Under the pieces are notes generated by a model. The model was not told the DNA's origin. It did not search any database and was given only the letters and a program-made list of their open reading frames with translations. Below are positions 34,910 to 47,167 of a stretch of 64,000 bases of DNA, piece after piece; position 1 is the first letter of the stretch; each line of letters begins with the position of its first letter. The stretch lies in contig CAKSTR010000002.1 in the NCBI GenBank assembly GCA_934500835.1, positions 310,001 through 374,000 of the forward strand, written 5' to 3'. The stretch comes from an uncultured Paracoccaceae bacterium (GTDB lineage Bacteria > Pseudomonadota > Alphaproteobacteria > Rhodobacterales > Rhodobacteraceae). A program made the translations under genes and the position numbers.

Positions 34910-36936
34910 CCAACCTCAAGAAGATCAATATCGATGGTATCGAGGTTGAGGTGGATGGCGCGATGACCATCATCCAGGCGGCCGAGGCCGCCGGGGTCGA
35001 GATCCCGCGCTTCTGCTATCACGAACGGCTGTCGATCGCCGGCAACTGCCGGATGTGTCTTGTGGAGGTCGTCGGCGGCCCGCCGAAGCCTGCGGCAAGC
35101 TGCGCCATGCAGGTGCGCGACCTGCGCCCCGGCCCGAATGGCGAGGCGCCGGTCGTCAAGACCACCTCTCCCATGGTCAAGAAGGCCCGCGAAGGGGTGA
35201 TGGAGTTCCTGCTGATCAACCACCCGCTGGATTGCCCGATCTGCGATCAGGGCGGCGAGTGTGACCTGCAGGATCAGGCCATGGCCTACGGCGTCGATTT
35301 CAGCCGCTTCCGCGAGCCGAAGCGCGCCAGCGAGGATCTGAACCTTGGCCCGCTGGTCGCCACCAAGATGACCCGCTGCATCTCTTGCACCCGCTGCGTG
35401 CGCTTCACCACCGAAGTGGCCGGGATCACCCAGATGGGGCAGACCGGGCGGGGCGAGGATGCCGAGATCACCAGCTATCTGAACACGACGCTGGAATCGA
35501 ACCTTCAGGGCAACATCATCGACCTCTGCCCGGTCGGCGCGCTGACCTCGAAACCCTATGCCTTCACCGCCCGCCCGTGGGAGTTGACCAAGACGGAATC
35601 CATCGACGCGATGGATGCCCTGGGTTCGAACATCCGGATCGACACCAAGGGCCGCGAAGTCATGCGCATCCTGCCGCGCAACAATGATGGCGTGAACGAG
35701 GAATGGATCAGCGACAAGACCCGATTCATCTGGGACGGTCTGCGCCGTCAGCGCCTTGACACGCCCTATATCCGCGAGAACGGCCGTCTGCGCAAAGCCG
35801 GCTGGGGCGAGGCGCTTGAAGCCGCCGCCGCCGCGATGAAGGGCAAGCGCATCGCCGGTCTGATCGGCGATCTGGCCCCGGTCGAAGCCGCCTACAGCCT
35901 GAAGCTGCTGGTCGAGGGGTTGGGTGGCAAGGTCGAATGCCGCACCGATGGCGCACGTCTGCCGGCGGGCAACCGTTCGGCCTATGTCGGCACCGCGCGG
36001 ATCGAGGACATCGACTCAGCCCGCTCGATCCTGCTGATCGGCACCAACCCGCGGGTTGAATCCCCGGTGCTGAACGCCCGCATCCGCAAGGCCTGGGCCG
36101 CTGGCGCCAATGTCGGCCTGATCGGCGAGGCCGTCGATCTGACCTATGACTACGGCCATATGGGCGATGATCGCACCGCGCTGATGAAATGCGCCGAAAG
36201 CGACCTGAGCCGGTTCCACGGCACCGGCGGCGTGGTGATCGTGGGGCAGGGCGCCCTGAACGAGGCTGACGGCGCTGCCGTGCTGTCGCAGGTGATGAAG
36301 ATCTGCGAGGCCTCGCAATCGAAGCTGCTGGTGCTGCACACCGCCGCCGGCCGTGTCGGCGCGATGGATGTGGGCGCGGTCTGCGAAGACGGGCTGGCCG
36401 GCGCCACCGAAGCAACCGAGGTGATCTTCAACCTGGGCGCCGACGAGGTGGAAATCGCCCGCGACGAGGCCGGGGGGCCCTTCGTGATCTATCAGGGCAG
36501 CCATGGCGACCGCGGCGCCAACCGGGCCGACATCATTCTGCCCGCCGCCGCCTGGACCGAAGAGAACGGGCTTTTCGTCAACACCGAAGGCCGCCCGCAA
36601 CTGGCCATGCGCGCCGGTTTCGCCCCGGGCGAGGCCAAGGAGAACTGGGCCATCCTGCGCGCCCTCTCGGCCGAGGTCGGGGCGCAACTGCCCTGGGATA
36701 CGCTGGGCGCCCTGCGCGGCGCGCTGGTGGCGGCACATCCGCATCTGGGCGCCATCGACGAGGTGGCGGCGAACGACTGGCAACCGCTGCCGGTGAAGAC
36801 GCCGGCGAAGGCGACCTTCCGCAATGCAATCAAGGACTTCTACCTGACGAACCCGATCGCGCGGGCCAGCGCCGTCATGGCCGAACTGTCGGCCATGGCC
36901 AAGGCCCGCGCGGCGCAACCCCTGGCGGCCGAGTAA
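34906..36936 (+). CDS. nuoG: NADH-quinone oxidoreductase subunit G
   Basis: A 676-residue subunit. N-terminal ferredoxin-like ligands lie in [15 protein letters not shown], a second cluster in [19 protein letters not shown] (CxxCxxxxxC) and a third in [13 protein letters not shown] molybdopterin-oxidoreductase-like region occupies 220-620. It overlaps the preceding gene as ATGA, fixing the start as [18 protein letters not shown]. Confidence 0.97.
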   Translation: MTNLKKINIDGIEVEVDGAMTIIQAAEAAGVEIPRFCYHERLSIAGNCRMCLVEVVGGPPKPAASCAMQVRDLRPGPNGEAPVVKTTSPMVKKAREGVMEFLLINHPLDCPICDQGGECDLQDQAMAYGVDFSRFREPKRASEDLNLGPLVATKMTRCISCTRCVRFTTEVAGITQMGQTGRGEDAEITSYLNTTLESNLQGNIIDLCPVGALTSKPYAFTARPWELTKTESIDAMDALGSNIRIDTKGREVMRILPRNNDGVNEEWISDKTRFIWDGLRRQRLDTPYIRENGRLRKAGWGEALEAAAAAMKGKRIAGLIGDLAPVEAAYSLKLLVEGLGGKVECRTDGARLPAGNRSAYVGTARIEDIDSARSILLIGTNPRVESPVLNARIRKAWAAGANVGLIGEAVDLTYDYGHMGDDRTALMKCAESDLSRFHGTGGVVIVGQGALNEADGAAVLSQVMKICEASQSKLLVLHTAAGRVGAMDVGAVCEDGLAGATEATEVIFNLGADEVEIARDEAGGPFVIYQGSHGDRGANRADIILPAAAWTEENGLFVNTEGRPQLAMRAGFAPGEAKENWAILRALSAEVGAQLPWDTLGALRGALVAAHPHLGAIDEVAANDWQPLPVKTPAKATFRNAIKDFYLTNPIARASAVMAELSAMAKARAAQPLAAE

Positions 36937-36939
36937 ACC

Positions 36940-37341
36940 ATGCGCGGCACCCCGATCACAGGCCTCCTGATTGCCGCGACAGCGGCGGTCGGGGCTTGCA
37001 CGGGGGGGGCGGAGGTGTCACAGGGGCCGCAGAAGGCCGCCTATCTGGGGATCGAGACGATCCTTCTGGATGGCGAGATGGTCAACTTCCGCGTCGCCAT
37101 GAAAGGCGCCCGGAACGAGGCCGATGTCGAGACCTACGGCCGCTGCGCGGCGGCCCAATATGCGCTGATCCGGGGCTTCGGGTTTGCGCGCCATGTGCGG
37201 ACGCAGGTGGCAAGGAACAAAGAGACCTGGCGGGGGGATGCGGTCTATCTCATCTCTGCCGCCTTGCCTCGGGGAACGCATACCATTGACGCCGAGGTGA
37301 CGGTGCAGGATTGCGGAACCCTGGGCATACCGACGGTGTAA
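36940..37341 (+). CDS. Predicted lipoprotein between nuoG and nuoH
   Basis: A 133-residue protein with a lipoprotein signal ([20 protein letters not shown]; Cys20 in VGAC). The mature domain has [20 protein letters not shown] and [20 protein letters not shown] and ends with a conserved-looking [10 protein letters not shown]. It starts 3 bases after nuoG and ends 10 before nuoH. Function unknown. Confidence 0.72.
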   Translation: MRGTPITGLLIAATAAVGACTGGAEVSQGPQKAAYLGIETILLDGEMVNFRVAMKGARNEADVETYGRCAAAQYALIRGFGFARHVRTQVARNKETWRGDAVYLISAALPRGTHTIDAEVTVQDCGTLGIPTV

Positions 37342-37351
37342 GGGACGGAAC

Positions 37352-38885
<1,534 letters not shown>

Positions 38886-38893
38886 GGAAACCG

Positions 38894-39412
38894 ATGCGCT
38901 GGATCGAGACAGGAGTGGCAGCTGTGCTGGGGGGCCTTGTGGCCCTCGGCCTGTCGCTGCTTGTCTCGGACATGTTTACCGGAGGACCGGGGCCTGCCGG
39001 GACCGTCGGGCCTGCCGGTGCTGCCGGTCCGGCCGGGGCGCCGGGCCCGCAGGGTGAGACTGGTCCCGCAGGGCCGGCCGGTCCCGTGGGCGAGGCCGGG
39101 CCTGCCGGTGCCGTCGGTGCCGCAGGGCCGCAGGGCGAAGCCGGTCCGGCGGGGCCTGCCGGTCCCGAAGGTGCTGCCGGTGAGATCGGCCCCTCGGGCG
39201 CCGGCGATCTGGGGCAGGGGGCGGTGATCCTTGTCCGCACCTCGACATCCTGTCCGAAGGGCTGGGTGCCGGCCGGGCAGATCCGCCTGCAGACCGCACC
39301 GGAATATCCCTTGACGCCGGACCAGAGCGCCTCGAACCCCGGCATCACCACGACCGAGACCATGGGCTGGTCGAATGTGAACTTCTTTCTCTGCGTGAGG
39401 GCGGGGCGATGA
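38894..39412 (+). CDS. Membrane-anchored collagen-like protein inside the nuo operon
   Basis: A 172-residue protein. A single N-terminal membrane helix (about 7-28) is followed by about 24 uninterrupted Gly-X-Y triplets (residues 33-104, rich in GPA, GEA and GPQ), then a 68-residue C-terminal domain with [14 protein letters not shown] and FFLCVRAGR, whose cysteines may pair. Topology predicts a periplasmic collagen-like stalk, likely trimeric. It lies 8 bases after nuoI and overlaps the next gene as ATGA, so it is co-transcribed with complex I. No known function in this context. Confidence 0.88.
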   Translation: MRWIETGVAAVLGGLVALGLSLLVSDMFTGGPGPAGTVGPAGAAGPAGAPGPQGETGPAGPAGPVGEAGPAGAVGAAGPQGEAGPAGPAGPEGAAGEIGPSGAGDLGQGAVILVRTSTSCPKGWVPAGQIRLQTAPEYPLTPDQSASNPGITTTETMGWSNVNFFLCVRAGR

Positions 39413-39819
39413 CCGAAGCCTATCAGAAGATGCTGCAGCAGATGATGGAAAGCGGGCAGGAGATGCTGCGCGCCTTCAACCCGGGGCTTGAGAACGTGGC
39501 GATGCCCGGTCTCGACAAGCTGTTTCCGACCATGTCGAAGGACATGATGGAGATGTGGTTCGGCAAGACCTTCAACCGCGAGGGGCTGGACGCCAAGACC
39601 CGGCTTTTCGTGACCCTGGCCGCGCTGACCGTGCTTGGCGCGCAGGCCGAGCCGCAGATCAAGGCCACCGTGCGCCACGCGCTTGAGGCGGGTGCAACCG
39701 AACGCGAGATCGCCGAGGTGATCTGGCAGATGAGCATGTTCGGCGGCCTGCCCGCCATGCAGAAGGCGCTGGAACTGGCGCAAGCCGTTTTCGCCGAGAA
39801 GAAGGATGCTGACGCATGA
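39409..39819 (+). CDS. Carboxymuconolactone decarboxylase-family protein in nuo operon
   Basis: A 136-residue helical protein. The core [46 protein letters not shown] resembles the CMD/AhpD fold. The CxxC of AhpD is absent (no cysteine at all), so it cannot be an AhpD-type peroxidase. It overlaps nuoJ at its end (ATGA) and the collagen-like gene at its start. The role with complex I is unknown. Confidence 0.85.
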   Translation: MTEAYQKMLQQMMESGQEMLRAFNPGLENVAMPGLDKLFPTMSKDMMEMWFGKTFNREGLDAKTRLFVTLAALTVLGAQAEPQIKATVRHALEAGATEREIAEVIWQMSMFGGLPAMQKALELAQAVFAEKKDADA

Positions 39820-40406
39820 CCGTCGTCGATTTCACCTTTTACCTGTTCGCCATCGTCACGGTCCTTGCCGGTCTGATGGTGACGGTGGCCCGCAACCCGG
39901 TGCATTCGGTGCTGTGGCTGATCTTGGCCTTCATCTCGGCCGCCGGGCTGATGGTGCTTCTGGGCGCCGAATTCGTGGCGATGCTGCTTCTCATCGTCTA
40001 TGTCGGCGCGGTGGCGGTGCTGTTCCTGTTCGTGGTGATGATGCTGGACATCGACTTTGCCGCGCTGAAGGGTGAAATGGCCCGCTACATGCCGCTTGGC
40101 CTGTTGATCGGCGTGATCCTGATCATGCAGCTGGCCATCGGCCTTGGCGCCTGGGGCGAGGTCAAACGCTCGCCGGCGCTGGACGGGGTGGACAATGCCC
40201 ACGCCATCGGCCTGCTGATCTACGACAAGTATATCTACCTCTTCCAGGCCGCGGCGATGGTGCTGCTGGTGGCGATGATCGGGGCGATCCTGCTGACCCT
40301 GCGCCACCGCACCGGCATCAAGCGCCAGAACGTGCTGCAACAGATGTGGCGCGACCCGGCCAAGGCGATGGAACTGAAGGACGTGAAACCGGGGCAGGGG
40401 CTTTAG
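39816..40406 (+). CDS. nuoJ: NADH-quinone oxidoreductase subunit J
   Basis: A 196-residue membrane subunit with five helices. [53 protein letters not shown] is characteristic of NuoJ/ND6. ATGA-coupled to the CMD-family gene. A 97-base gap with two hairpins follows. Confidence 0.95.
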   Translation: MTVVDFTFYLFAIVTVLAGLMVTVARNPVHSVLWLILAFISAAGLMVLLGAEFVAMLLLIVYVGAVAVLFLFVVMMLDIDFAALKGEMARYMPLGLLIGVILIMQLAIGLGAWGEVKRSPALDGVDNAHAIGLLIYDKYIYLFQAAAMVLLVAMIGAILLTLRHRTGIKRQNVLQQMWRDPAKAMELKDVKPGQGL

Positions 40407-40452
40407 GCGCGGGTTTCGCGCCGGGGCGCAGGCGGGCTTTGCCTGAAGCCCG
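40406..40452 (+). promoter_or_regulatory. Two tandem hairpins between nuoJ and nuoK
   Basis: GGCGCG/CGCGCC (40406-40422) and CGGGCTT/AAGCCCG (40433-40452) form consecutive stems. This is one of the two longest non-coding gaps (about 98 bases) in the operon, so it may be an mRNA processing or stability site. A GGAGGGA ribosome-binding site for nuoK follows. Confidence 0.5.
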
Positions 40453-40503
40453 GGCCGACAAGGGAACGACTGGAACGGGCAACAGACCCGGAGGGACGAA
40501 AAG

Positions 40504-40809
40504 ATGGTGGGACTTGAACATTACCTGACGGTGGCGGCGGCGCTGTTTGTCATCGGCATCTTCGGGATCTTCCTGAACCGGAAGAACGTGATCGTCATCC
40601 TGATGTCGATCGAGCTGATGCTTCTGGCGGTGAACATCAACCTTGTCGCCTTCTCCTCCTATCTGGGGGATCTGACCGGCCAGATCTTCACGCTGTTCGT
40701 GCTGACCGTCGCCGCGGCCGAGGCCGCCATCGGCCTTGCCATCCTTGTGGTCTTCTTCCGCAACCGCGGCACCATCGACGTTGAAGACGTCAACGTGATG
40801 AAGGGCTAG
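40504..40809 (+). CDS. nuoK: NADH-quinone oxidoreductase subunit K
   Basis: A 101-residue three-helix subunit. The conserved buried glutamates are in [18 protein letters not shown] and [25 protein letters not shown] precedes the ATG. It is followed after 3 bases by a four-cysteine small ORF. Confidence 0.96.
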   Translation: MVGLEHYLTVAAALFVIGIFGIFLNRKNVIVILMSIELMLLAVNINLVAFSSYLGDLTGQIFTLFVLTVAAAEAAIGLAILVVFFRNRGTIDVEDVNVMKG

Positions 40810-40812
40810 GGC

Positions 40813-40992
40813 ATGTCGGTGCGGGTGGGTGACACCAATGTCTTCGGGATGCGCGTGACGGCGCTGCAGGGCCGCATGGTCGATCTCGAATGCGAGAACT
40901 GCCGCGAGAGCGGGTCGGTCAGGGCCGACGAATTCCAATCTACGCGCTGCGGCTCTGCCCGCTGCGCATCCAGCCAGGGCAGGACCGAGTAA
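40813..40992 (+). CDS. 59-residue four-cysteine protein between nuoK and nuoL
   Basis: The frame reads [20 protein letters not shown] at the start, then CENC (CX2C) and RCGSARC (CX4C) near the end, a possible small zinc- or iron-binding module. It begins 3 bases after nuoK, and its TAA overlaps the nuoL ATG (TAATG), so it is probably translated and coupled to nuoL. I know no named family. Confidence 0.65.
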   Translation: MSVRVGDTNVFGMRVTALQGRMVDLECENCRESGSVRADEFQSTRCGSARCASSQGRTE

Positions 40993-43280
40993 TGGCGACG
41001 ATCATCCTTTTCGCTCCCTTGATCGGGGCCATCCTCTGCGGCTTCGGCTGGCGCATCATCGGTGAACGCCCCGCCCAGGTCCTGACCACCGCCGCTGTGT
41101 TCCTGGCGGCCGCGCTCAGCTGGGTGATCTTCCTTGGATTCGAGGGCGAGACCCAGCACATCACCATCCTGCGCTGGATCGAATCCGGCACACTGGGGGC
41201 CGATTGGGGCATCCGTCTGGACCGGATGACCGCGATCATGCTGGTCGTGGTGAACTCGGTCTCGGCCTTGGTGCACCTCTACAGCTTCGGCTACATGGCG
41301 CATGACGAAAACTGGGGCGAGAACGAGCCTTACCGCGCGCGCTTCTTCGCCTATCTGTCGTTCTTCACCTTCGCCATGCTGATGCTGGTCACCAGCGACA
41401 ACCTCGTCCAGATGTTCTTCGGATGGGAGGGCGTGGGCGTCGCCTCCTACCTTCTGATCGGTTTCTACTACCGCAAGCCTTCGGCCAATGCCGCGGCGAT
41501 GAAGGCCTTCATCGTCAACCGGGTCGGGGACTTCGGCTTCGCGCTTGGCATCTTTGCCCTGTACTACCTGACCGACTCGATCCGCCTCGACGATGTGTTT
41601 GCCGCCGCCCCGCAACTGGCGCAGACCGAGCTGACCTTCCTGTGGACCAGCTGGAACGCCGCGAACCTGATCGGCATCCTTCTCTTCATCGGGGCCATGG
41701 GCAAATCGGCGCAGCTGATCCTGCACACCTGGCTGCCGGACGCGATGGAAGGCCCGACGCCGGTTTCCGCGCTGATCCACGCCGCGACCATGGTGACGGC
41801 CGGCGTCTTCCTGGTCTGCCGGATGTCGCCGCTTTACGAATACGCACCGGATGCCTCGGCCTTCATCACCGTCCTTGGCGCCACCACGGCCTTCTTCGCC
41901 GCGACCGTGGGTCTGGTGCAGAACGACATCAAGCGCGTGATCGCCTATTCGACCTGCTCGCAGCTTGGCTACATGTTCGTGGCGGCGGGCGTCGGGGCCT
42001 ATCCGGTGGCGATGTTCCACCTTTTCACCCATGCCTTCTTCAAGGCCATGCTGTTCCTTGGCGCCGGATCGGTGATCCATGCGACCCACCATGAGCAGGA
42101 CATGCGCAACTACGGCGGGCTGCGCAAGAAGATCCCGCTGACCTTCTGGGCGATGATGATCGGCACGCTGGCCATCACCGGCGTCGGCATTCCGCTGACC
42201 TACTACGGTTTCGCCGGCTTCCTGTCGAAGGATGCCGTAATCGAGAGCGCCTATATCGGATCGTCCTATGCCTTCTGGCTTCTGGTGATCGCGGCGGGGA
42301 TGACCTCGTTCTACTCCTGGCGGCTGATGTTCCTGACCTTCTACGGGACCAGCCGCGCCGCCGGGCATGACCATGGTCATGGCCATGATGCCCATGGTCA
42401 CGATGACCACGGCCACCATGAGCCGCATGAAAGCCCGATGGTCATGCTGATCCCGCTGGGCGTTCTGGCGCTTGGCGCGATGTTCTCGGGAATGATCTGG
42501 TACAAGGTCTTCTTCGGCGACGAGGAAAAACTGCGCGACTGGTTCGGGATGGAACAGATCGCCGTTCATCATGAAGAACCCGCTGCGACCGGCGACCAGG
42601 CCGCCGCCCCCGCCGAAGGCGATCACGCTGCGGCCACGACCGAAGCCGACCAGGCCGCTGCCCCCGCCGAAGGGGACCACGCTGCGGCCACGACCGAGGC
42701 TGATCACGCGGCCACCCCGGCTGGGGGCGATCATGCCGCCGCCGCCGCCCATGCCCCGAAAGGCGCCCTGCTGATCCTGCCTTACGACGCGGACCAGCAG
42801 GCGCAGGTCGATGCACGGGTGGATGCGGGCAAGGTCGAAGCCTCGGGCCATGCGCCGAATACCATCATCGCGGCGGCGCATATGGTGCCGAACTGGGTGA
42901 AGGTGTCGCCCTTCATCGCCATGCTGATCGGTCTTGCGATCTCCTGGCTCTTCTACATCCGTCGCCCGGACCTGCCGGGCCGGCTGGCCACGCAACAGCG
43001 CCCGCTTTACCTGTTCCTCCTGAACAAGTGGTATTTCGACGAGCTGTACGACGTGGTCTTCGTCCGTCCCGCACTTTGGCTTGGCCGCTTCCTGTGGAAG
43101 AACGGCGACGGCCGCGTCATCGACGGAACCATCAACGGCGTGGCGATGGGGATCGTTCCCTTCTTCACCCGCCTCGCCGGCCGGGCGCAGTCCGGCTATC
43201 TCTTCCACTACGCCTTCGCAATGGTGCTGGGGATCGTTGTCCTCGTCACCTGGATGGTGCTTTCGGGCGGCGCCAGGTAA
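40992..43280 (+). CDS. nuoL: NADH-quinone oxidoreductase subunit L with His-rich and Ala-rich insert
   Basis: A 762-residue antiporter-like subunit; usual lengths are about 610-710. The core has [51 protein letters not shown] and [15 protein letters not shown] with the conserved Glu, Lys and His. A loop at about residues 459-483 is His/Asp-rich ([18 protein letters not shown]). About 535-590 are Ala-rich tandem repeats. Start is fixed by the TAATG overlap. Confidence 0.95.
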   Translation: MATIILFAPLIGAILCGFGWRIIGERPAQVLTTAAVFLAAALSWVIFLGFEGETQHITILRWIESGTLGADWGIRLDRMTAIMLVVVNSVSALVHLYSFGYMAHDENWGENEPYRARFFAYLSFFTFAMLMLVTSDNLVQMFFGWEGVGVASYLLIGFYYRKPSANAAAMKAFIVNRVGDFGFALGIFALYYLTDSIRLDDVFAAAPQLAQTELTFLWTSWNAANLIGILLFIGAMGKSAQLILHTWLPDAMEGPTPVSALIHAATMVTAGVFLVCRMSPLYEYAPDASAFITVLGATTAFFAATVGLVQNDIKRVIAYSTCSQLGYMFVAAGVGAYPVAMFHLFTHAFFKAMLFLGAGSVIHATHHEQDMRNYGGLRKKIPLTFWAMMIGTLAITGVGIPLTYYGFAGFLSKDAVIESAYIGSSYAFWLLVIAAGMTSFYSWRLMFLTFYGTSRAAGHDHGHGHDAHGHDDHGHHEPHESPMVMLIPLGVLALGAMFSGMIWYKVFFGDEEKLRDWFGMEQIAVHHEEPAATGDQAAAPAEGDHAAATTEADQAAAPAEGDHAAATTEADHAATPAGGDHAAAAAHAPKGALLILPYDADQQAQVDARVDAGKVEASGHAPNTIIAAAHMVPNWVKVSPFIAMLIGLAISWLFYIRRPDLPGRLATQQRPLYLFLLNKWYFDELYDVVFVRPALWLGRFLWKNGDGRVIDGTINGVAMGIVPFFTRLAGRAQSGYLFHYAFAMVLGIVVLVTWMVLSGGAR
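42594..42752 (+). repeat. 54-bp tandem repeat (about three copies) in nuoL
   Basis: Units at 42594-42647, 42648-42701 and 42702-42752 encode [22 protein letters not shown] segments. The first two differ by only a few bases; the third is shorter and more diverged. The repeat lies in a predicted non-membrane segment near the C terminus. Confidence 0.85.
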
Positions 43281-43295
43281 GGGCGGGACTGACAC

Positions 43296-44855
43296 ATGGC
43301 ACAGCAGCTACTCTCGATCATCACCTTCCTGCCGCTGGTCGCGGCGATCATCATGGCGCTGTTCATGCGCGGCGATGACCCCGCGGCCCAGTTGGGCGCC
43401 AAGCGCCTTGCGCTTTTCACCACGACGGCGACCTTCCTTGTGTCGCTGTTCCTTCTGGCCGAGTTCGACCCTTCGAACACCGGCTTCCAGTTCGTCGTGG
43501 AAAAGGAGTGGATCCTTGGCCTGACCTATCGGATGGGCGTGGACGGGATCTCGATCCTGTTCATCATGCTGACCACCTTCCTGATGCCGATCGTGATCTG
43601 GTCGGCGTGGGAGGTGACCAGCCGCGTCAAGGACTACATGATCGCCTTCCTGATCCTTGAGACGCTGATGCTTGGCGTGTTCTCGGCGCTGGATCTGGTG
43701 CTGTTCTACCTGTTCTTCGAGGCCGGGCTGATCCCGATGTTCCTGATCATCGGGATCTGGGGCGGCAAGGACCGCATCTACGCGGCCTTCAAGTTCTTCC
43801 TCTACACCTTCCTCGGGTCGGTCCTGATGCTGGTCGCCATGATCGCCATGTATCAGGCGGCGGGCACCACCTGCATCGGCGGTTGCAGCGATGGCAATGT
43901 GTCCCTGCTGACGCATGAGTTCGCCTCCGAAAGCTTCTCGCTTCTGGGTATCCAGATCTTCGGCGGGATGCAGACCCTTCTGTTCCTGGCCTTCTTCGCC
44001 AGCTTCGCGGTGAAGATGCCGATGTGGCCGGTCCACACCTGGCTGCCTGACGCCCACGTTCAGGCCCCGACTGCGGGTTCCGTGGTGCTGGCCGCGATCC
44101 TGCTGAAAATGGGCGGATACGGCTTCCTGCGCTTCAGCCTGCCGATGTTCCCCGTGGCTTCGGACTTCCTCGCGCCGCTGATCTTCTGGATGTCGGCCAT
44201 CGCCATCGTCTACACCTCGCTTGTGGCGCTGGTGCAGAGCGACATGAAAAAGCTGATCGCCTATTCCTCTGTCGCCCACATGGGCTATGTCACGATGGGG
44301 ATCTTCACGGCCAACCAGCAGGGGATTGACGGCGCGATCTTCCAGATGATCAGCCACGGCTTCATCTCGGGTGCGCTGTTCCTGTGCGTCGGCGTGATCT
44401 ACGACCGCATGCACACCCGCGACATCGACGCCTATGGCGGCCTTGTGCTGCGGATGCCGCGCTATGCGCTGGTCTTCATGTTCTTCACCATGGCCAACGT
44501 CGGCCTGCCCGGCACCAGCGGCTTCGTGGGCGAGTTTCTGACCCTGATGGGCATCTTCCAGGTCAACACCTGGGTGGCCGCGGTTGCCGCCTCGGGCGTG
44601 ATCTTCTCGGCCGCCTATGCGCTGTGGCTCTATCGCCGCGTCGTCTTCGGCGATCTGATCAAGGAGGCGCTGAGGACCATCACCGACATGACGGCGCGCG
44701 AGAAGGCGATCTTCGCACCGTTGATCTTCATGACCTTGCTTCTGGGCATCTATCCCAGCCTTGTCACCGACATCATCGGCCCGTCCGTGGCGGCGCTGAT
44801 CACCGACTACCACGCTTCGCTGCCGGCCGTCGTGGCCGAAGCGACCGCGCATTGA
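43296..44855 (+). CDS. nuoM: NADH-quinone oxidoreductase subunit M
   Basis: A 519-residue antiporter-like subunit with about 14 helices. Diagnostic motifs are [59 protein letters not shown] and [15 protein letters not shown]. It lies 15 bases after nuoL and 10 before nuoN. Confidence 0.97.
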   Translation: MAQQLLSIITFLPLVAAIIMALFMRGDDPAAQLGAKRLALFTTTATFLVSLFLLAEFDPSNTGFQFVVEKEWILGLTYRMGVDGISILFIMLTTFLMPIVIWSAWEVTSRVKDYMIAFLILETLMLGVFSALDLVLFYLFFEAGLIPMFLIIGIWGGKDRIYAAFKFFLYTFLGSVLMLVAMIAMYQAAGTTCIGGCSDGNVSLLTHEFASESFSLLGIQIFGGMQTLLFLAFFASFAVKMPMWPVHTWLPDAHVQAPTAGSVVLAAILLKMGGYGFLRFSLPMFPVASDFLAPLIFWMSAIAIVYTSLVALVQSDMKKLIAYSSVAHMGYVTMGIFTANQQGIDGAIFQMISHGFISGALFLCVGVIYDRMHTRDIDAYGGLVLRMPRYALVFMFFTMANVGLPGTSGFVGEFLTLMGIFQVNTWVAAVAASGVIFSAAYALWLYRRVVFGDLIKEALRTITDMTAREKAIFAPLIFMTLLLGIYPSLVTDIIGPSVAALITDYHASLPAVVAEATAH

Positions 44856-44865
44856 GGACATCACG

Positions 44866-46308
44866 ATGAGCGCCGTTCCCGATTACATCATCGTCCTGCC
44901 CGAGATCATCCTTGGCATCTATGCCATGGCTGCCCTTCTTCTGGCCGTCTATACCGGCAAGGACGCGCTGGCCGTCACCCTGACCTGGGCGACTGCGGGC
45001 CTGTTCGTGGCCCTTGCGCTCTGGATCGGCCTTGGCAATCACGGCGACCGTGCGGCCTTCGGCGGCATGTTCATCGACGATCCCTTTGCCCGCTTTGCCA
45101 AGGTCACCATCCTGCTTTCGGCTGCCGCCGTTCTGGCGATGGCGCAGGACTACATGACCCGCCATGGCCTCTTGCGGTTCGAGTTCCCGATCCTTGTCAC
45201 CCTGGCCGTCCTTGGCATGTGCATGATGGTGTCGGCCGGCGACCTGATGGCGCTTTACATGGGGCTGGAGCTGCAATCGCTGTCGCTTTACGTCGTTGCC
45301 GCGATGCGCCGCGACTCGGTGAAATCGACCGAGGCGGGGCTGAAGTATTTCGTCCTTGGCGCGCTGTCCTCGGGCCTTCTCCTGTATGGGGCCTCGCTGA
45401 CCTACGGCTTCGCCGGCACCACGCTCTTCTCGGGCATCACGGCTTCTCTGGCCGATGGCGCGCCGGTCGGCCTGCTGATCGGACTGGTGTTCATGCTGGC
45501 CGGTCTGGCCTTCAAGATCTCGGCGGCCCCCTTCCACATGTGGACGCCGGATGTCTACGAAGGCTCGCCCACGCCGGTGACGGCCTTCTTCGCCACGGCC
45601 CCCAAGGTTGCCGCCATGGTGCTGATCGCCCGTCTGGTGCAGGACGCCTTCGGCACCATTCCCGGGCAATGGGGGCAGGTGCTGGCCGCGCTGGCCGTGG
45701 TCTCGATGTTCCTTGGCGCCATTGCTGCCATCGGCCAGAAAGACATCAAGCGGCTGATGGCCTATTCCTCCATCGCCCATATGGGCTATGCGCTGATCGG
45801 CCTTGCCGTCGGCACCGCCTATGGCATCCAGGCCACGCTGATCTACATGGCGATCTATGTCACCATGAACGTCGGCACCTTCGCCTTCATCCTGTCGATG
45901 GAACGCGACGGCCGCCCCGTCACCGACATCGGCAGCCTGAACCAGTTCTCGAAGAAAGAACCGCTGAAGGCGATGGCGCTTCTTGTCCTGATGTTCAGCC
46001 TTGCCGGCGTGCCGCCGATGGTCGGCTTCTTCGGCAAGTTCTATGTGCTGAAGGCGGCGGTCGATGCCGGCATGGTCTGGCTGGCGGTGGCAGGGGCGGT
46101 GGCCTCGGTCATCGGCGCCTTCTACTACCTGCGCATCGTCTACTACATGTATTTCGGCGCCGAGCAGGAGCCGGTCGACAGCCGCATGTCGCCCGTGCAA
46201 TGGGTCATGCTGATGGGCGTTGCCGCGATCATGCTTCTGGGGGTGATCAACCTCTTCGGCATCGAAGGCCCGGCCTCGACCGCGGCGCAGGCTCTTGTCC
46301 AGCGCTGA
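44866..46308 (+). CDS. nuoN: NADH-quinone oxidoreductase subunit N
   Basis: A 480-residue antiporter-like subunit. Diagnostic motifs are [75 protein letters not shown] and [16 protein letters not shown]. Its 3' end overlaps the birA start. Confidence 0.97.
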   Translation: MSAVPDYIIVLPEIILGIYAMAALLLAVYTGKDALAVTLTWATAGLFVALALWIGLGNHGDRAAFGGMFIDDPFARFAKVTILLSAAAVLAMAQDYMTRHGLLRFEFPILVTLAVLGMCMMVSAGDLMALYMGLELQSLSLYVVAAMRRDSVKSTEAGLKYFVLGALSSGLLLYGASLTYGFAGTTLFSGITASLADGAPVGLLIGLVFMLAGLAFKISAAPFHMWTPDVYEGSPTPVTAFFATAPKVAAMVLIARLVQDAFGTIPGQWGQVLAALAVVSMFLGAIAAIGQKDIKRLMAYSSIAHMGYALIGLAVGTAYGIQATLIYMAIYVTMNVGTFAFILSMERDGRPVTDIGSLNQFSKKEPLKAMALLVLMFSLAGVPPMVGFFGKFYVLKAAVDAGMVWLAVAGAVASVIGAFYYLRIVYYMYFGAEQEPVDSRMSPVQWVMLMGVAAIMLLGVINLFGIEGPASTAAQALVQR

Positions 46309-47041
46309 ACCGGCCGCTGCCCCTGTTGCTGGCCGGGTTGTCCTGGCCAGCACCGACAGCACCAATGCCGAGGCGTTCCGCCGCGCGCCTTCCCTGACCG
46401 GCCCGCTCTGGATCATGGCGGGCGCGCAGACCGCCGGCCGCGGACGCCGCGCCCGGCCCTGGTCCTCGCCGCCCGGCAATTTCTACGGCACATTGGCGAT
46501 GCGGGTGGCCGAGCCTGCGGCAGAAGTCGCCCTGCGCAGCTTTGCCGCCGCCCTGGCCCTGCGCGACGCCTTCGTCGCCCTGACCGGCCTGCCGGGCAGC
46601 TTCCAGCTGAAATGGCCCAACGACGTGCTGCTGAACGGCGGCAAGATCGCCGGCATCCTGCTTGAGACCACGGGCGACATCCTGGCCATCGGCATCGGCG
46701 TCAACCTGATCGCCGCCCCGCCGCCCGAAGCCGTCGAGCCCGGTGCCACGCTTCCCGTCAGCCTTCTGGCGGAAACCGGCCTGCGCCTCAGCCCGAACGC
46801 GTTCCTCGACAGGCTTGCCCCCGCCTACGCACGGCGCGAGCAGGCCTTCCTCTCGGGCGGTTTCGCCGCACTTCGCGCCGACTGGCTGGCCCATGCCGCG
46901 CGGCTGGGCGAAACGATCACCGCCCGCACCGGAACAGAGACCCGCCAAGGCATCTTCGAGACCGTGGACCCCTGCGGCAACCTGATCCTGCGCACCCCCG
47001 CGGCCACCCTTGCCATTCCCGCCGCCGAGGTGTTCTTCTGA
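46295..47041 (+). CDS. birA: Biotin-[acetyl-CoA-carboxylase] ligase
   Basis: A 248-residue ligase without the N-terminal repressor HTH of E. coli BirA, so it is enzymatic only. The biotin/AMP-binding motif [19 protein letters not shown] and the catalytic [19 protein letters not shown] are intact. The start is a TTG at 46295, inside the end of nuoN; no better ATG exists upstream of the first conserved block, so coupling to nuoN is probable. Repeat D lies downstream. Confidence 0.93.
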   Translation: MSSAEPAAAPVAGRVVLASTDSTNAEAFRRAPSLTGPLWIMAGAQTAGRGRRARPWSSPPGNFYGTLAMRVAEPAAEVALRSFAAALALRDAFVALTGLPGSFQLKWPNDVLLNGGKIAGILLETTGDILAIGIGVNLIAAPPPEAVEPGATLPVSLLAETGLRLSPNAFLDRLAPAYARREQAFLSGGFAALRADWLAHAARLGETITARTGTETRQGIFETVDPCGNLILRTPAATLAIPAAEVFF

Positions 47042-47051
47042 CCCCGCGCCA

Positions 47052-47140
47052 TTTCATCCTGGCCCAAATATCCCACGGGGTGCGACCACGGTTGCGCCAC
47101 TGGTTCAAGAAACCGTGGTCGCGGGGGGTGTGACACCCCC
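47052..47140 (-). repeat. Dispersed repeat, locus D, with an extra 12-bp stem
   Basis: On the minus strand, GGGATATTTGGGCCAGGATG continuing AAA occupies 47074-47052. Upstream in that sense are GGGGGTG/CACCCCC (47124-47140) and a perfect 12-bp stem GCGACCACGGTT (47082-47093) with AACCGTGGTCGC (47111-47122). It fills the gap between birA and coaX. Confidence 0.72.
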
Positions 47141-47167
47141 GGCCGCCGCCAGCAACCGGACCCACGC

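Noticed and set aside
40806..43295. Very long open frame on the minus strand opposite nuoL (and a similar one opposite nuoM at 43308-44864)
   Set aside because: Sequence is rich in His, Arg, Asp and Gln with no domain; it mirrors the codon bias of a GC-rich plus-strand gene with clear complex I motifs.
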